Source: a bacterium
Lineage (GTDB): Bacteria; Patescibacteriota; Minisyncoccia; UBA6257; 2-01-FULL-56-20
DNA length: 45,919 bases
Reading direction: 5' to 3'
Assembly: GCA_021827685.1 (NCBI GenBank)
Contig: JAKAUM010000009.1
Span: 1 to 45,919, forward strand
The translations under genes were made by a program, and so were the position numbers. The notes under the pieces were generated by a model that saw only the letters and a list, made by a program, of their open reading frames with translations, was not told where the DNA came from and did no database searches. This document shows, in pieces, positions 8,232-16,940 of this stretch. The stretch's first letter is position 1. Every line of letters starts with the position of its first letter.

Positions 8232-9128
8232 ATGACCGGACAGGAGCGGCAATATTTCGCGCGGGCGAGAAACGAGCGCACCGAGCACATTGTCTACGGC
8301 GCTTTGGCGCGGCGCGAACGGAACCCGAAGAATCGCGCGCTCCTCGAAAAAATGTCCTCGGATGAACATGCCCATTATGAATTCTGGCGGACGCTTTTGC
8401 CGGAGGGCGACAGGGACGCCGTAAGGCCCGATGCGCGGCAGATCGCCCTCATGCCGATTGTGCGCGCCGTATTCGGCCTTACTTTCGCGGCGAAGATCCT
8501 GGAGTCGCATGAAAAAAATTCCATCGAAGAATACGAGCGCATCCTTCCCCTTATCCCGGAAGCGCGGCGCGCCGAGCTCGCGCGCATCATAGAAGACGAG
8601 CGTTCGCATGAACGGTCCCTCCTCGCGGAAATAAAAGAGCGGCGCGTGAGCTATCTCGGATTCGTGGCGCTCGGCCTTTCGGATGCCATTGTGGAAATCA
8701 CGGGCGTGCACGCCGGGTTCCTCGGAGTAACCGGCTCCACGCTCATCGCCGGCATCGCGGGCGTGATCGTGGGATTCTCCGCCGCAATTTCAATGGGCGC
8801 GGCGGCGTACCTCCAAGCGAAACAGGATCCCGCCATCCAGCCCATCCCCTCCGCGTTCATCACGGGCTCCACCTATCTGTGCTCGGTCATTTTCCTCGCG
8901 CTTCCCTATTTCCTCATCCGGACGATGATCGTCGCGTTCGCCATTTCGAGCACGGTCGGCCTGCTTCTTCTCGCCGCATTCACGTTCTACGGCGCCGTCG
9001 TATTCGACCGCCGCTTCATCCGCGAATTCGGCGAATCGGCATCCCTCATGATGGGTACTGCGGGCGCGACGTACCTCCTCGGCGCCGCCGTCGGTTACGC
9101 ATTCCACGTGAACTCGGCGAGCTTCTGA
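8232..9128 (+). CDS. Ferritin-like/rubrerythrin-type domain fused to VIT1/CCC1 family membrane domain
   Basis: N-terminal helical SSDEHAHYEFW...IEDERSHERSLL, then SYLGFVALGLSDAIVEITGVHAGFLGV... with C-terminal TM helices. Confidence 0.85.
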   Translation: MTGQERQYFARARNERTEHIVYGALARRERNPKNRALLEKMSSDEHAHYEFWRTLLPEGDRDAVRPDARQIALMPIVRAVFGLTFAAKILESHEKNSIEEYERILPLIPEARRAELARIIEDERSHERSLLAEIKERRVSYLGFVALGLSDAIVEITGVHAGFLGVTGSTLIAGIAGVIVGFSAAISMGAAAYLQAKQDPAIQPIPSAFITGSTYLCSVIFLALPYFLIRTMIVAFAISSTVGLLLLAAFTFYGAVVFDRRFIREFGESASLMMGTAGATYLLGAAVGYAFHVNSASF

Positions 9129-9164
9129 CCGGACTTCTCCGGACTTCTCGCGTATAATAGTGAT

Positions 9165-9497
9165 ATGGATCTCGCCCAAAAACACTGCGTCCCGTGCGAG
9201 GGCGGCATGCCGCCGCTCCCGCCCGAATCGGTGGCTGATTACATGAAATTCGCGCCCGGCTGGGCGGCATCCTCGGACGCCAAAGAAATTTCACGCGAAT
9301 TCAAATTCAAGGATTTTGCGGGGGCCATGGCCTTCGTCAATAAGGTCGCGGACATTGCGAACGCCGAAGGTCATCATCCGGATATCTATATCTTCTACGA
9401 TACGGTCCGGCTTACGAGCTCCACGCATGCGATCGGCGGCCTTTCGGAAAATGATTTTATTCTTGCGGCGAAGATCAACGCGCTTACGGCGGCGTAG
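9165..9497 (+). CDS. 4a-hydroxytetrahydrobiopterin dehydratase (pterin-4a-carbinolamine dehydratase)
   Basis: FKFKDFAGAMAFVNKVADIANAEGHHPDIYIFYDTVRLTSSTHAIGGLSENDFILAAKIN. Confidence 0.9.
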   Translation: MDLAQKHCVPCEGGMPPLPPESVADYMKFAPGWAASSDAKEISREFKFKDFAGAMAFVNKVADIANAEGHHPDIYIFYDTVRLTSSTHAIGGLSENDFILAAKINALTAA

Positions 9498-9592
9498 GGA
9501 ATAAGCCAGCTCGGAGTCCGGCCAGCGCAAGGCGCGAGAAAGCGCAACGAGCGCGAACGCGAATAGGAGGGCCGTAGCGAGATGTCTCAGAC

Positions 9593-9628
9593 AAAAAAAC
9601 CGGGCCTTAAATAAAAGGCTCGGCTTTT
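9593..9628 (-). terminator. Intrinsic terminator of the candidate ncRNA (possibly bidirectional)
   Basis: Minus strand: AAAAAGCCGAGCCTT-TTATTT-AAGGCCCGGTTTTTTT. Confidence 0.75.
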
Positions 9629-9746
9629 TGCTATCCCGTCCGATCTCTGGCTTGCGCCAAGTGGGTGGGCTCAGGAGCAATCCACGGATTGCAACGCTAA
9701 TCGCCCTCCCGTAATGAGTTATTTGATCCGAGATCTGCGACGGGAT
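9593..9746 (-). ncRNA. Candidate structured small RNA with its own promoter and terminator; no known class recognised
   Basis: Minus-strand TATAAT (9753-9758) 6 nt before the 5' end; closing helix 9740-9746/9633-9639 plus 9730-9735/9642-9647; internal helix GGGAGGGC/GCCCACCC; hairpins GCAATCC-GT-GGATTGC and TGGC-GCAA-GCCA; terminator CCGAGCCTT..AAGGCCCGGTTTTTTT. Confidence 0.6.
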
Positions 9747-9752
9747 ACGTTT

Positions 9753-9758
9753 ATTATA
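9753..9758 (-). promoter_or_regulatory. -10 box of the candidate ncRNA (TATAAT)
   Basis: Plus strand attata at 9753-9758; 6 nt from the first base of the closing helix. Confidence 0.6.
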
Positions 9759-9762
9759 CACC

Positions 9763-9791
9763 TTGAGTTGGGGGTTTGTATCAACTACAAT
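9763..9791 (+). promoter_or_regulatory. Sigma70-type promoter for the PEGA-domain gene
   Basis: TTGAGT-N17-TACAAT, ending 9 nt before ATG 9801. Confidence 0.6.
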
Positions 9792-9800
9792 TCAAGCCGT

Positions 9801-11153
9801 ATGAAGAAACGTACGCGGCGGGCCGTTTTTTATTCATTATTGGCCCTTTTTCCCCTCATCGGGGCGATTGTCGTGCTTTATGCACAGGGGTGGCGCTTTG
9901 ATTTCGCTACGTGGAGGGCGGAGAAGGTCGGCGTGATTCTCGTGCGGCCCTATCCGGCGGACGCCTCTATCACCCTGAACGGAAAGCCGGTGCAAAACCA
10001 GTCAGGATTCCTGTCCCAAACCACCGCCATCACCGGACTCTTCCCGGGAAACTACGCGCTTTCGCTCCGCTCGCCCGGATACCGCAGCTGGAATGAGAAT
10101 GCCCCGGTGGATCCGTCGCTCGTAACCGAATTCGGGGATGCCGTTTTAGTCCCCGATGCGCCCGCGACCACGACGGCCGGCGGCGGCATCGCGGCCTTCG
10201 AGGATACCTCGGACGGAATAGTCCTGCAGATGCCTGACGGGGCAATCATGCTCGGCGGCGACGCCGTCGCGCGCGGCGCGCTTGTCGGCGCGGCGGACGG
10301 AACGGACGGGGCGGCGCCCGCGCTGCCGCAGGCATTCCTCTTCCGGACTTTTTCAGGCAGTTATGAACGCTACGATCTCGCCGCCGCGACCGCCACCGAC
10401 GTTTCTGCGCCGCTCGCGCGCGCAGGCGCGCGAGCGGCGCAGATGGAAACGATCGCGCTCGATCCGTACGACGCGGGCGCGATCATCGCCATCGGCGCGG
10501 ATGGCGCGTGGCGCGTGCGGTCCGGAGAATCCGGCGCGACGCTCATCGCGCGACCGCCGCGCGGCGGAACATTCACCGCGGCGCTCGCGCCTTCGCCCTC
10601 ATTCCTCGCATGGTCGTCCTTCAATCCGGTCGCGGACAGCTCCGCCGCCGAAATCTACGACCAAGGGTCCGGCGCGGTCGTCGCAACCACTTCGGCGCTC
10701 TCCGGAAAAACCGTTTCGCTCGGATGGATTTCCCCTTCTCTCCTCGGCATCCTTCAAAACGACGGGGCGCTTTATGAATACGACCTGAACGCCCGCGCAA
10801 CGAAAAGAATCGCCGGCGACGTAAGGCAGTTTGCCGCCGCGCCGGACGGTTCCGCGATCGCCGCGCTCGAAAAAAACAGCTTGGAAATCCTTCCCCTCAC
10901 GGACGCCGCGACGTACCACCGGTTCAATCTTCCGGACGCCGCGACCGCGCTCCAGGCCATCTGGTACGGGGACTCCGCCCACCTCTTCATCGCCTACCCC
11001 GGCTCCGTCTCTTTCTTGGACCTCGAGGATGCCGGCCTCCGCAACTTCATATCTGTCGCAAAAGGGAACGACCCTATTTACAATTCTCAAGAAAATGTTC
11101 TTTATCTCCTGAATGGCGCCCGAAAACTGGAGCAGTTTGACTTCCCAAGCTGA
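9801..11153 (+). CDS. PEGA domain-containing membrane-anchored protein
   Basis: N-terminal TM (RRAVFYSLLALFPLIGAIVVLYAQGW), then PEGA-like VGVILVRPYPADASITLNGKPV..GLFPGNYALSLRSPGY; beta-propeller-like remainder. Confidence 0.8.
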   Translation: MKKRTRRAVFYSLLALFPLIGAIVVLYAQGWRFDFATWRAEKVGVILVRPYPADASITLNGKPVQNQSGFLSQTTAITGLFPGNYALSLRSPGYRSWNENAPVDPSLVTEFGDAVLVPDAPATTTAGGGIAAFEDTSDGIVLQMPDGAIMLGGDAVARGALVGAADGTDGAAPALPQAFLFRTFSGSYERYDLAAATATDVSAPLARAGARAAQMETIALDPYDAGAIIAIGADGAWRVRSGESGATLIARPPRGGTFTAALAPSPSFLAWSSFNPVADSSAAEIYDQGSGAVVATTSALSGKTVSLGWISPSLLGILQNDGALYEYDLNARATKRIAGDVRQFAAAPDGSAIAALEKNSLEILPLTDAATYHRFNLPDAATALQAIWYGDSAHLFIAYPGSVSFLDLEDAGLRNFISVAKGNDPIYNSQENVLYLLNGARKLEQFDFPS

Positions 11154-11250
11154 TCGTGCCGTAAAAACGGTTATGCACACCTTCCGCTTGCCGAGGCAGG
11201 TTGGTAAAATGTCCTTACGTCGAAATTAAAATTAAATTAAACGGAACGAT

Positions 11251-13539
11251 ATGATCTTCGGGAAGCATGAGTTCGCGGAAGTGCGCAAAAGGGATGGCCG
11301 AGTCGTGCCATTCGACAGCCGAAAAATAACGAGCGCGGTCGCGAAGGCGATGCACGTGACGGGAGAGGCGAGGTCGCTCGAGGATGCGGAGAAAGTTTCC
11401 GAACAGGTGACCGCCGCCCTCTCTAAAAAATTCCCGAAAGAACACGTTCCTTCGATCGAGGAAGTCCAGGATGCCGTGGAAACCCAGCTCATCCTCATGG
11501 ATTATCCTAAAACGGCGAAGGCATACATCCTTTACCGTAAAGACCGTGCCGAAATACGCGAGAAAAAGCGCGAGATACCCGATCGCGTAAAAGAGCTCGC
11601 CGAAGAGAGCAAAAAATATTTCCGGAACCAGCTTGCGGAGTTCGTCTACTACCGCACCTACTCGCGGTGGATCCCCGAAGAAGGCCGGCGCGAAACTTGG
11701 ATCGAAACGGTGGACCGCTACATGGGCTTCATGCGCGAGAATCTCGGCGACAAGCTTACCGAAGCGGAGTACGCCGAAGTGCGCGAGGGAATCTTGCGGC
11801 AGGAAGCGATGCCCTCCATGCGGCTCCTCCAGTTCGCGGGAAAAGCGGCGCGCGCGACGAATGTCGCCGCATTCAACTGCTCCTTCACGGCGCCCACGAA
11901 GCTCGAGGACTTCGCCGAGATGATGTACATCTCAATGTGCGGCACGGGCGTCGGCTTCTCCGTGGAGAGCCAGTACGTGCAACAGCTTCCGCAGATCAAG
12001 CGGCAGACCGGGAAAAAAATGCCCGCGTACGTCGTGGACGACAGCAAGGAAGGATGGTGCGACGCGCTGACCCTCGGATTGAAAACGTGGTTCGGCGGAA
12101 AAGACGTCGACTTTGATTTCTCCCGCCTGCGTCCCGCGGGCGCGCGCCTCTCCACGATGGGAGGAAAAAGCTCCGGCCCCGAACCGCTTCGCGCGCTCCT
12201 TTCCTTTGCGCGCGCCAAAGTGCTCTCGCGGCAGGGCCGCCGCCTTTCGAATATCGACGTGCACGACATCTGCTGCAAGATCGGCGAAGTGGTCGTGGCG
12301 GGCGGCGTGCGGCGGAGCGCGATGATTTCGCTTTCCGACCTCGACGATCCGGATATGCGCGCGGCGAAAACCGGCCAGTTCTGGATGACGAACCCCCAGC
12401 GGTCCATGGCGAACAATTCCGCCGTCTATACGGAGCGGCCTTCCGCCACGCAGTTCCTCGAAGAATGGCTTTCCCTTGCAAAAAGCGGCACCGGCGAGCG
12501 GGGAATATTCAACCGCGGCGGACTTGCCACCCAGCTTCCCGCGCGGCGGGTGAAGTTCCTCAAGGAGGCGATCCAGGGGGTCGGTACGAACCCGTGCGGC
12601 GAAATCATCCTCCAGCCGAAGGAGTTCTGCAATCTCTCGGAAATCGTCGCGCGCGCCGAAGACACCGAGGAAACGCTCGCGAGGAAAATGCGCCTTGCCG
12701 CGATCCTTGGAACCTACCAATCCACGCTTACGAATTTCCCCTATCTTTCGAAAGAATGGAAGAAGCACTGCGACGCGGAACGGCTCCTCGGCATTTCCAT
12801 CACCGGCCAGTGGGACTGCCGCGCGGTGCGCGACGAAGCCGTCCTCCGGAAGCTTCGCGACCGCGCCCTCGAGGTGAATGCCGAATATGCGAAGCGCTTC
12901 GGCATCGAGCCCTCCATGGCGATTACGTGCGTGAAGCCGTCAGGCAATCTCTCGCAGACGGTGGACTCCTCTTCCGGGCTTCACCCGCGGCACGCGCGCT
13001 ACTACATCCGCCGCGTGAGGATCGCCGCAACCGATTCGCTCTTCCAGATGATGAAAGACCAGAAGGTCCCCTACTTCCCGGAAGTCGGGCAATCGCTCTC
13101 TTCGGCGAATACCTACGTCCTCGAGTTTCCGGTGGCCTCGCCGGAAGGAGCCGTCACGAAAGACGACCTCTCGGCGCTCGACCAGCTCGAATACTGGCGC
13201 AAGGTGAAGGAAAGCTATACCGAACACAACCCGTCAGTCACGATTTCGGTCGGCGAGAATGAATGGATCGATGTCGCAGACTGGCTCTACAATCACTGGG
13301 ACATGACCGGCGGCCTTTCCTTCCTGCCGCGCGAAGATCACGCATATCTCCTTGCGCCCTACGAAGCGATCTCCGAACAGCGCTACCGCGAACTGACGGC
13401 GAAGATGCCGCAAATCGACTTCTCCCAGATCCTGCTCTACGAAAAGGAAGACACGATGGACGCAAAACAGGAACTCGCCTGCGCAAGCGGCGTCTGTTCC
13501 ATAGACGACGTCCCCGCGGAAGCGGCGGCGGCGAAATAG
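11251..13539 (+). CDS. nrdJ: Adenosylcobalamin-dependent (class II) ribonucleoside-triphosphate reductase with N-terminal ATP-cone
   Basis: ATP-cone-like N-terminus (VRKRDGRVVPFDSRKITSAVAKAM), FNCSF, GTNPCGEIIL, VKPSGNLSQTVDSSSGLHPRHARYYIRRVR, C-terminal CASGVC (CX4C) redox pair. Confidence 0.92.
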   Translation: MIFGKHEFAEVRKRDGRVVPFDSRKITSAVAKAMHVTGEARSLEDAEKVSEQVTAALSKKFPKEHVPSIEEVQDAVETQLILMDYPKTAKAYILYRKDRAEIREKKREIPDRVKELAEESKKYFRNQLAEFVYYRTYSRWIPEEGRRETWIETVDRYMGFMRENLGDKLTEAEYAEVREGILRQEAMPSMRLLQFAGKAARATNVAAFNCSFTAPTKLEDFAEMMYISMCGTGVGFSVESQYVQQLPQIKRQTGKKMPAYVVDDSKEGWCDALTLGLKTWFGGKDVDFDFSRLRPAGARLSTMGGKSSGPEPLRALLSFARAKVLSRQGRRLSNIDVHDICCKIGEVVVAGGVRRSAMISLSDLDDPDMRAAKTGQFWMTNPQRSMANNSAVYTERPSATQFLEEWLSLAKSGTGERGIFNRGGLATQLPARRVKFLKEAIQGVGTNPCGEIILQPKEFCNLSEIVARAEDTEETLARKMRLAAILGTYQSTLTNFPYLSKEWKKHCDAERLLGISITGQWDCRAVRDEAVLRKLRDRALEVNAEYAKRFGIEPSMAITCVKPSGNLSQTVDSSSGLHPRHARYYIRRVRIAATDSLFQMMKDQKVPYFPEVGQSLSSANTYVLEFPVASPEGAVTKDDLSALDQLEYWRKVKESYTEHNPSVTISVGENEWIDVADWLYNHWDMTGGLSFLPREDHAYLLAPYEAISEQRYRELTAKMPQIDFSQILLYEKEDTMDAKQELACASGVCSIDDVPAEAAAAK

Positions 13540-13558
13540 GCCCGAAGCCCGCGACTAT

Positions 13559-14098
13559 TTATCGGATTTCTTCCGAAGGCGCTTTTGCCCGGGCTTGGAC
13601 GCGGCCGAGATGCCTGCGTACGTGCATATATTCGTGCGCGATGAGCGCGATGACAAGCACGTCGACTATCGTCACGATCCAGAGAAAAAGGGAATACGAC
13701 AGATTCAGTTGATAGAGCTCGTACGCGACGAACGCGGCGAATGCGGCGATCGCCGCAGGATACGCCCAAAGCTTCCCCTTCCAAAGGCCCGCCACGAGGA
13801 ACATCTTGACGAGACCGTGCGCGACGAGAAGGGTGCCGACATAAGCCCCGAGCCCCGCGGTCAGGCTCCGGGTCGTATGGAGGAGGACGTGCGCGAGCCA
13901 GTCCTTCGGATCCTCCGCAAGCTCGCCGCGGAACAGGCCTCCGACGAATCCATTGAGCGCCGCGGGCGTAAGAAACCATAAAAGGACCCCCGCCGCGAGC
14001 TCCAGCGTGCCGTCGATGCCCTTTAAAACGATTCCCAGTTCGAAGAGGTCGTGCAGGCCTCTTTCCTCTTTTTCCTTGTTGATGCGGATAATATTCAT
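13559..14098 (-). CDS. DUF2127-like membrane protein
   Basis: MNIIRINKEKEERGLHDLFELGIVLKGIDGTLELAAGVLLWF..., multi-TM; ATG overlaps the upstream stop (TAATG). Confidence 0.75.
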   Translation of the reverse strand: MNIIRINKEKEERGLHDLFELGIVLKGIDGTLELAAGVLLWFLTPAALNGFVGGLFRGELAEDPKDWLAHVLLHTTRSLTAGLGAYVGTLLVAHGLVKMFLVAGLWKGKLWAYPAAIAAFAAFVAYELYQLNLSYSLFLWIVTIVDVLVIALIAHEYMHVRRHLGRVQARAKAPSEEIR

Positions 14099-14700
14099 TA
14101 CCAAATATACGGGATAAAGGCCTTGGTGCCCCGGCGGTATTCGCGGTATTCGCGGGGGAACTGCGCTTCCATGATCCGCTCTTCGGCCCGTATGCGCCAG
14201 ACGAACACGGCGCCGGCGGCCGCGAGCGCGACGAACCATGCCGGCCCCTGCGCCAGCGCCGTCCCGAATACCGCCGCGAAGATGCCCGTATAGATAGGAT
14301 GGCGCACGAACCGGTACGGCCCGGCCGTTACGAGCTCATGGCCCTCTTTCAGCGACGGATAAGGGCTCCAGTTCCGGCCGAGGTGGCTCCGCGCCCATAT
14401 GGCGAAACCGATGCCCGCGGCGGCGATTGCCGCGCCGAGATACCGCACGGCGGGCGGAAATCCTCCGGGAGGAGCAGCTTCGAAAATCCCGCCCGGCTGC
14501 GCGGCGCCGCCCGTACGGTAGGCAAGCTCGCTCATGGTCCACACGACGAAGGCAATGAGGGCGATGCGGAACCACGCGCGATGGGCGCGCGAAATATTTC
14601 CGCCGTCGCGGATATTCCTTTTCACATTGAATGCGGAAACGGCCCAATACGCGGCAAAAACGATCCAGATTGCCGCGAGTACGGATCCGGCGGATAGCAT
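14098..14700 (-). CDS. Isoprenylcysteine carboxyl methyltransferase (ICMT)/phospholipid methyltransferase family protein
   Basis: LGRNWSPYPSLKEGHELVTAGPYRFVRHPIYTGIFAAVFGTAL ... EERIMEAQFPREYREYRRGTKAFIPYIW. Confidence 0.88.
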   Translation of the reverse strand: MLSAGSVLAAIWIVFAAYWAVSAFNVKRNIRDGGNISRAHRAWFRIALIAFVVWTMSELAYRTGGAAQPGGIFEAAPPGGFPPAVRYLGAAIAAAGIGFAIWARSHLGRNWSPYPSLKEGHELVTAGPYRFVRHPIYTGIFAAVFGTALAQGPAWFVALAAAGAVFVWRIRAEERIMEAQFPREYREYRRGTKAFIPYIW

Positions 14701-14805
14701 CGTTTCATATTACTCCCCCGATATCCGTTTCGTCCATGCGGCAAGCCGCATCCCGCGCGGCTTCCCGCAGCGGCCCGGGCCGCAAGAGTATGATATGATA
14801 TCTGA

Positions 14806-15279
14806 ATGGCGGACGCGGTTATCATATTCATCGCCCAGTATCTCTACCTTTTCGTTCTCCTCCTCGGCGCCGTATTTTTCTTCCGCGCGCCGCGCAGCGA
14901 ATGGAAGCGGCTCATCGTCTGCGGCGCGGTCGTCGCGGCGCTCGCATTCATCGCGTCGCGCATCGCGGCATTCTTCTATTACGACCCGCGGCCTTTCGTC
15001 GTCGGCCGATTTACCCCACTTTTCCCCCACGCAGCCGATAACGGGTTCCCCTCGGATCATGCGCTCCTCACGGGCGCAATCGCGACGGTGATCTATCTTT
15101 TCAATAAGAAATGGAGTATCGCCTTCTGGGCGCTCGCCTTTCTTATCGGCTGGGCGCGCGTCGCAAGCGGCGTACACCATGCCGCCGACATCGCAGGGAG
15201 CTTCGCCATCGCCATCGCCTCCGGCGCCGTCTATTATTTCTTTATTGGCCGGAAAAGGACGCCTGAATTGGCCCGGTAG
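14806..15279 (+). CDS. PAP2 superfamily phosphatase (undecaprenyl-diphosphatase BcrC-like)
   Basis: YYDPRPF, NGFPSDHALLTGA, GWARVASGVHHAADIAGS motifs. Confidence 0.88.
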   Translation: MADAVIIFIAQYLYLFVLLLGAVFFFRAPRSEWKRLIVCGAVVAALAFIASRIAAFFYYDPRPFVVGRFTPLFPHAADNGFPSDHALLTGAIATVIYLFNKKWSIAFWALAFLIGWARVASGVHHAADIAGSFAIAIASGAVYYFFIGRKRTPELAR

Positions 15280-16097
15280 AACCTCGACGCGACGTACACC
15301 AGGAACGTCACGCTCGCAATGAAGAAACTCACCGGATACGGCGTATAGAACGATATGAAAATGCCGAACCAGGTGGCGAGAAGCGCGATGAGCACCGAAA
15401 CGAGGATGCCCCGCAGAGGCCGCTGAGTCATCTGCTGGGCCGCGGCGGCGGGCGTCACCATAAGCGCGAATATAAGAAGCACGCCGACCACCTGAACCGC
15501 CATCGAGGTCGCAACGGCGATGAGAAGCATGAAGATCACCCCTATCCAGAAGATGGAGACCCCCTTCGCCTCCGCCACGTCTTCATCGAGCGACGCGAAA
15601 AGGAGCGGGCGGTAAATCAAGGCGATCGTGGCGAGGATCACGGCCGCGGCGGCGAGCGTAAGGAGCACGTCGCCCCGCGAAACGCCCAGCACTTCCCCGA
15701 AAAGGAGCGAGTACGCCTCGGTGGCATAGCCGGAGTACAGGCTGATAAAGAGCACTCCGAGGCCGAGCATGAACGCGAGCACCGCGCCGATTTGGACGTC
15801 GCGCTCGGAAGCTCTGCGGCCGAGCGTCGCCATGGCGACCCCGCCGCCGCTCGTAAAGAGGAGCAGTCCCGCGACCGGGTTCACGCCGAGGAGCACCGCG
15901 CCCGCCGCGCCGGCAAACCCGATATGCGAGAGCGCGTGCGCGGCGAACGATGACCGGCGGATGACGACGAAATAGCCGACGATGCCCGCGACGACCGCGA
16001 CGACCGTTCCCGCCTCGAAGGCGTGGCGCATGAAATCGTACGCAAGCATGGCCTGCAAGTCGGCGATAATATTGAAGCTGAATGCGGTGCTATTCAT
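15234..16097 (-). CDS. znuB: Metal (Zn/Mn) ABC transporter permease
   Basis: ABC-3 family: YFVVIRRSSFAAHALSHIGFAGAAGAVLLGVNP...; operonic with ATPase and binding protein. Confidence 0.88.
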   Translation of the reverse strand: MNSTAFSFNIIADLQAMLAYDFMRHAFEAGTVVAVVAGIVGYFVVIRRSSFAAHALSHIGFAGAAGAVLLGVNPVAGLLLFTSGGGVAMATLGRRASERDVQIGAVLAFMLGLGVLFISLYSGYATEAYSLLFGEVLGVSRGDVLLTLAAAAVILATIALIYRPLLFASLDEDVAEAKGVSIFWIGVIFMLLIAVATSMAVQVVGVLLIFALMVTPAAAAQQMTQRPLRGILVSVLIALLATWFGIFISFYTPYPVSFFIASVTFLVYVASRFYRANSGVLFRPIKK

Positions 16098-16938
16098 TGG
16101 AGCGGCGTTCCGCGCGTCCTTCCGGGCCGCGGTCCCTACGGGGTTCGGGGCGGTGTTCGGGATGATGTTCGGCGGATTCTTCCATGCCGAGGACCGCGAT
16201 CCTCCCGCGCGAATCGCGGAGCACCTCGATCGGGATGCCGTAGAGATCCGTCAGCGTTTCCGAGGTGAGAACCTCGGAAGGCGCGCCGGTCGCAATCCTG
16301 CCGTTCGCGATATAGATGATACGGTCAAGCACGGGGAGCAGCGGATTGATATTGTGCGCGATAAGAAGCACGGTCACGCCCTGCGACCGCACCACCTCGT
16401 TGATAAGCCGCACGAAATCGGCTTCGCGGCGCAAGTCGAGGTTCGCGAGCGGCTCGTCGAGAAGGAGCATCTTCGGCTTCCCGATGAGCGCCTCGGCGAG
16501 AAATACGCGCTGCAGCTCTCCGCCCGAGAGCGCGGCGAGCGGGCGCCGCGCCAGGTCGCCCGCCCCCGCCGCGCGCAGGGCCTCGAACGCTTCCTCGTAA
16601 TGCGCGGAGCCGATCCCCCATCGATGCCCGTCGAGCCCGAGCCGCACGAGCTCCCGCGCTTCCACGCCGGTTTCGCGGTCGATGAGATGGCGCTGGGGGA
16701 CGTAGCCGATATCCGGATTACCGCGGCGCGGAGTCCTTCCGAAAACGGAGAGCGACCCCGCCACCGGCGCGGCAAGGCCGAGCATCATCCGGAAAAACGT
16801 CGTCTTCCCGGCGCCGTTCGGCCCGAGCACGGCGACGAACTCCCCCTGTTGCACCGAAAAATCGGCGTTCTCCCAGATGGTTTTTCCGGAGTATCCTCCG
16901 GCAAGGCCCTTCGCGGAAATGACTGTTTCTTTTTCCAT
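16090..16938 (-). CDS. znuC: Metal (Zn/Mn) ABC transporter ATP-binding protein
   Basis: GPNGAGKTTFFRMMLG, ALSGGELQRVFLAEALIGKPKMLLLDEPLANLD. Confidence 0.93.
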   Translation of the reverse strand: MEKETVISAKGLAGGYSGKTIWENADFSVQQGEFVAVLGPNGAGKTTFFRMMLGLAAPVAGSLSVFGRTPRRGNPDIGYVPQRHLIDRETGVEARELVRLGLDGHRWGIGSAHYEEAFEALRAAGAGDLARRPLAALSGGELQRVFLAEALIGKPKMLLLDEPLANLDLRREADFVRLINEVVRSQGVTVLLIAHNINPLLPVLDRIIYIANGRIATGAPSEVLTSETLTDLYGIPIEVLRDSRGRIAVLGMEESAEHHPEHRPEPRRDRGPEGRAERRSNE

Positions 16939-16940
16939 AG

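Noticed and set aside
9508-9518. 11-mer AGCTCGGAGTC shared with 30357-30367
   Set aside because: Short match in GC-rich intergenic sequence with no extended similarity; not enough to call a repeat family.
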